A DNA stretch of 6,559 nt from an uncultured Bacteroidota bacterium (GTDB lineage Bacteria > Bacteroidota > Bacteroidia > Flavobacteriales > Flavobacteriaceae), in the NCBI GenBank assembly GCA_903819815.1, contig CAIJFC010000258.1, positions 1 through 6,559 on the forward strand, read 5' to 3'. Below are positions 6,555 through 6,559 of this stretch, piece after piece (the stretch's first letter is position 1; each line of letters opens with the position of its first letter). The position numbers and the translations under genes are program-made. Under the pieces are notes generated by a model. The model saw only the letters and a list, made by a program, of their open reading frames with translations. It had not been told where the DNA came from and searched no databases.

Positions 6555-6559
6555 ATGAA
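6555..6559 (+). CDS. Start of the next gene (5 bases only; possibly bamD)
   Basis: ATGAA at 6555-6559 follows an A/T-rich leader (ATAATAATAATGAA) and lies about 50 bases after a strong promoter, so it is probably the start codon of a gene continuing beyond the window. Nothing of the protein except Met and a following Lys or Asn can be read. From remembered Flavobacterium gene order, the gene after dapA is often bamD, encoding an outer-membrane assembly lipoprotein. That identity is not supported by sequence seen here. Confidence 0.4.

Overview
This is about 6.5 kb of AT-rich chromosome that looks like Flavobacterium or a close relative in the Flavobacteriaceae. The evidence is the low GC content, the near-absence of Shine-Dalgarno sites, several exact matches to the Bacteroidota -7 promoter element TAnnTTTG, and protein sequences typical of the group. 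The genes are mostly conserved housekeeping genes. I see no mobile element, CRISPR array, tRNA, rRNA or defence locus, and no whole new system. The most interesting material is in the short intergenic regions and in a two-gene nucleotidase locus.

Left part (1-1250, + strand): the last 20 codons of rpsR (ribosomal protein bS18) are followed by rplI (bL9) and a strong intrinsic terminator that closes the ribosomal operon. The 66-base rpsR-rplI spacer has a compact hairpin, a competing 10-bp helix that would cover the ribosome-binding site, and a Shine-Dalgarno-like AAAGGA that is unusual for this lineage. Next comes a small uncharacterised gene (DUF6495-like) behind a cluster of overlapping inverted repeats. 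An array of 8-bp repeats (consensus nnACTTTG), containing two perfect -7 elements, lies directly before ligA.

Centre (1251-4969): ligA encodes a full-length NAD+-dependent DNA ligase. It converges, with a 3-base gap, on a two-gene minus-strand operon. That operon encodes the two halves of a UshA-type 5'-nucleotidase as separate exported proteins. The upstream gene is a lipoprotein carrying only the C-terminal substrate-binding domain. The downstream gene is a twin-arginine (Tat) signal protein carrying only the metallophosphatase domain. This order is the reverse of the fused enzyme, so the pair is not a simple frameshifted gene.

Right part (4970-6559, + strand): a 47-base divergent region leads into a DUF6913-like gene of unknown function and, 10 bases later, dapA (4-hydroxy-tetrahydrodipicolinate synthase; lysine and diaminopimelate synthesis). 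After dapA there is a textbook flavobacterial promoter, a stem-loop at the predicted 5' end of its transcript, and the first bases of another gene at 6555 (from remembered gene order, probably bamD).

No gene-free stretch exceeds 300 bases. All family assignments come from reading the translations and recalling the families; no database search was run.
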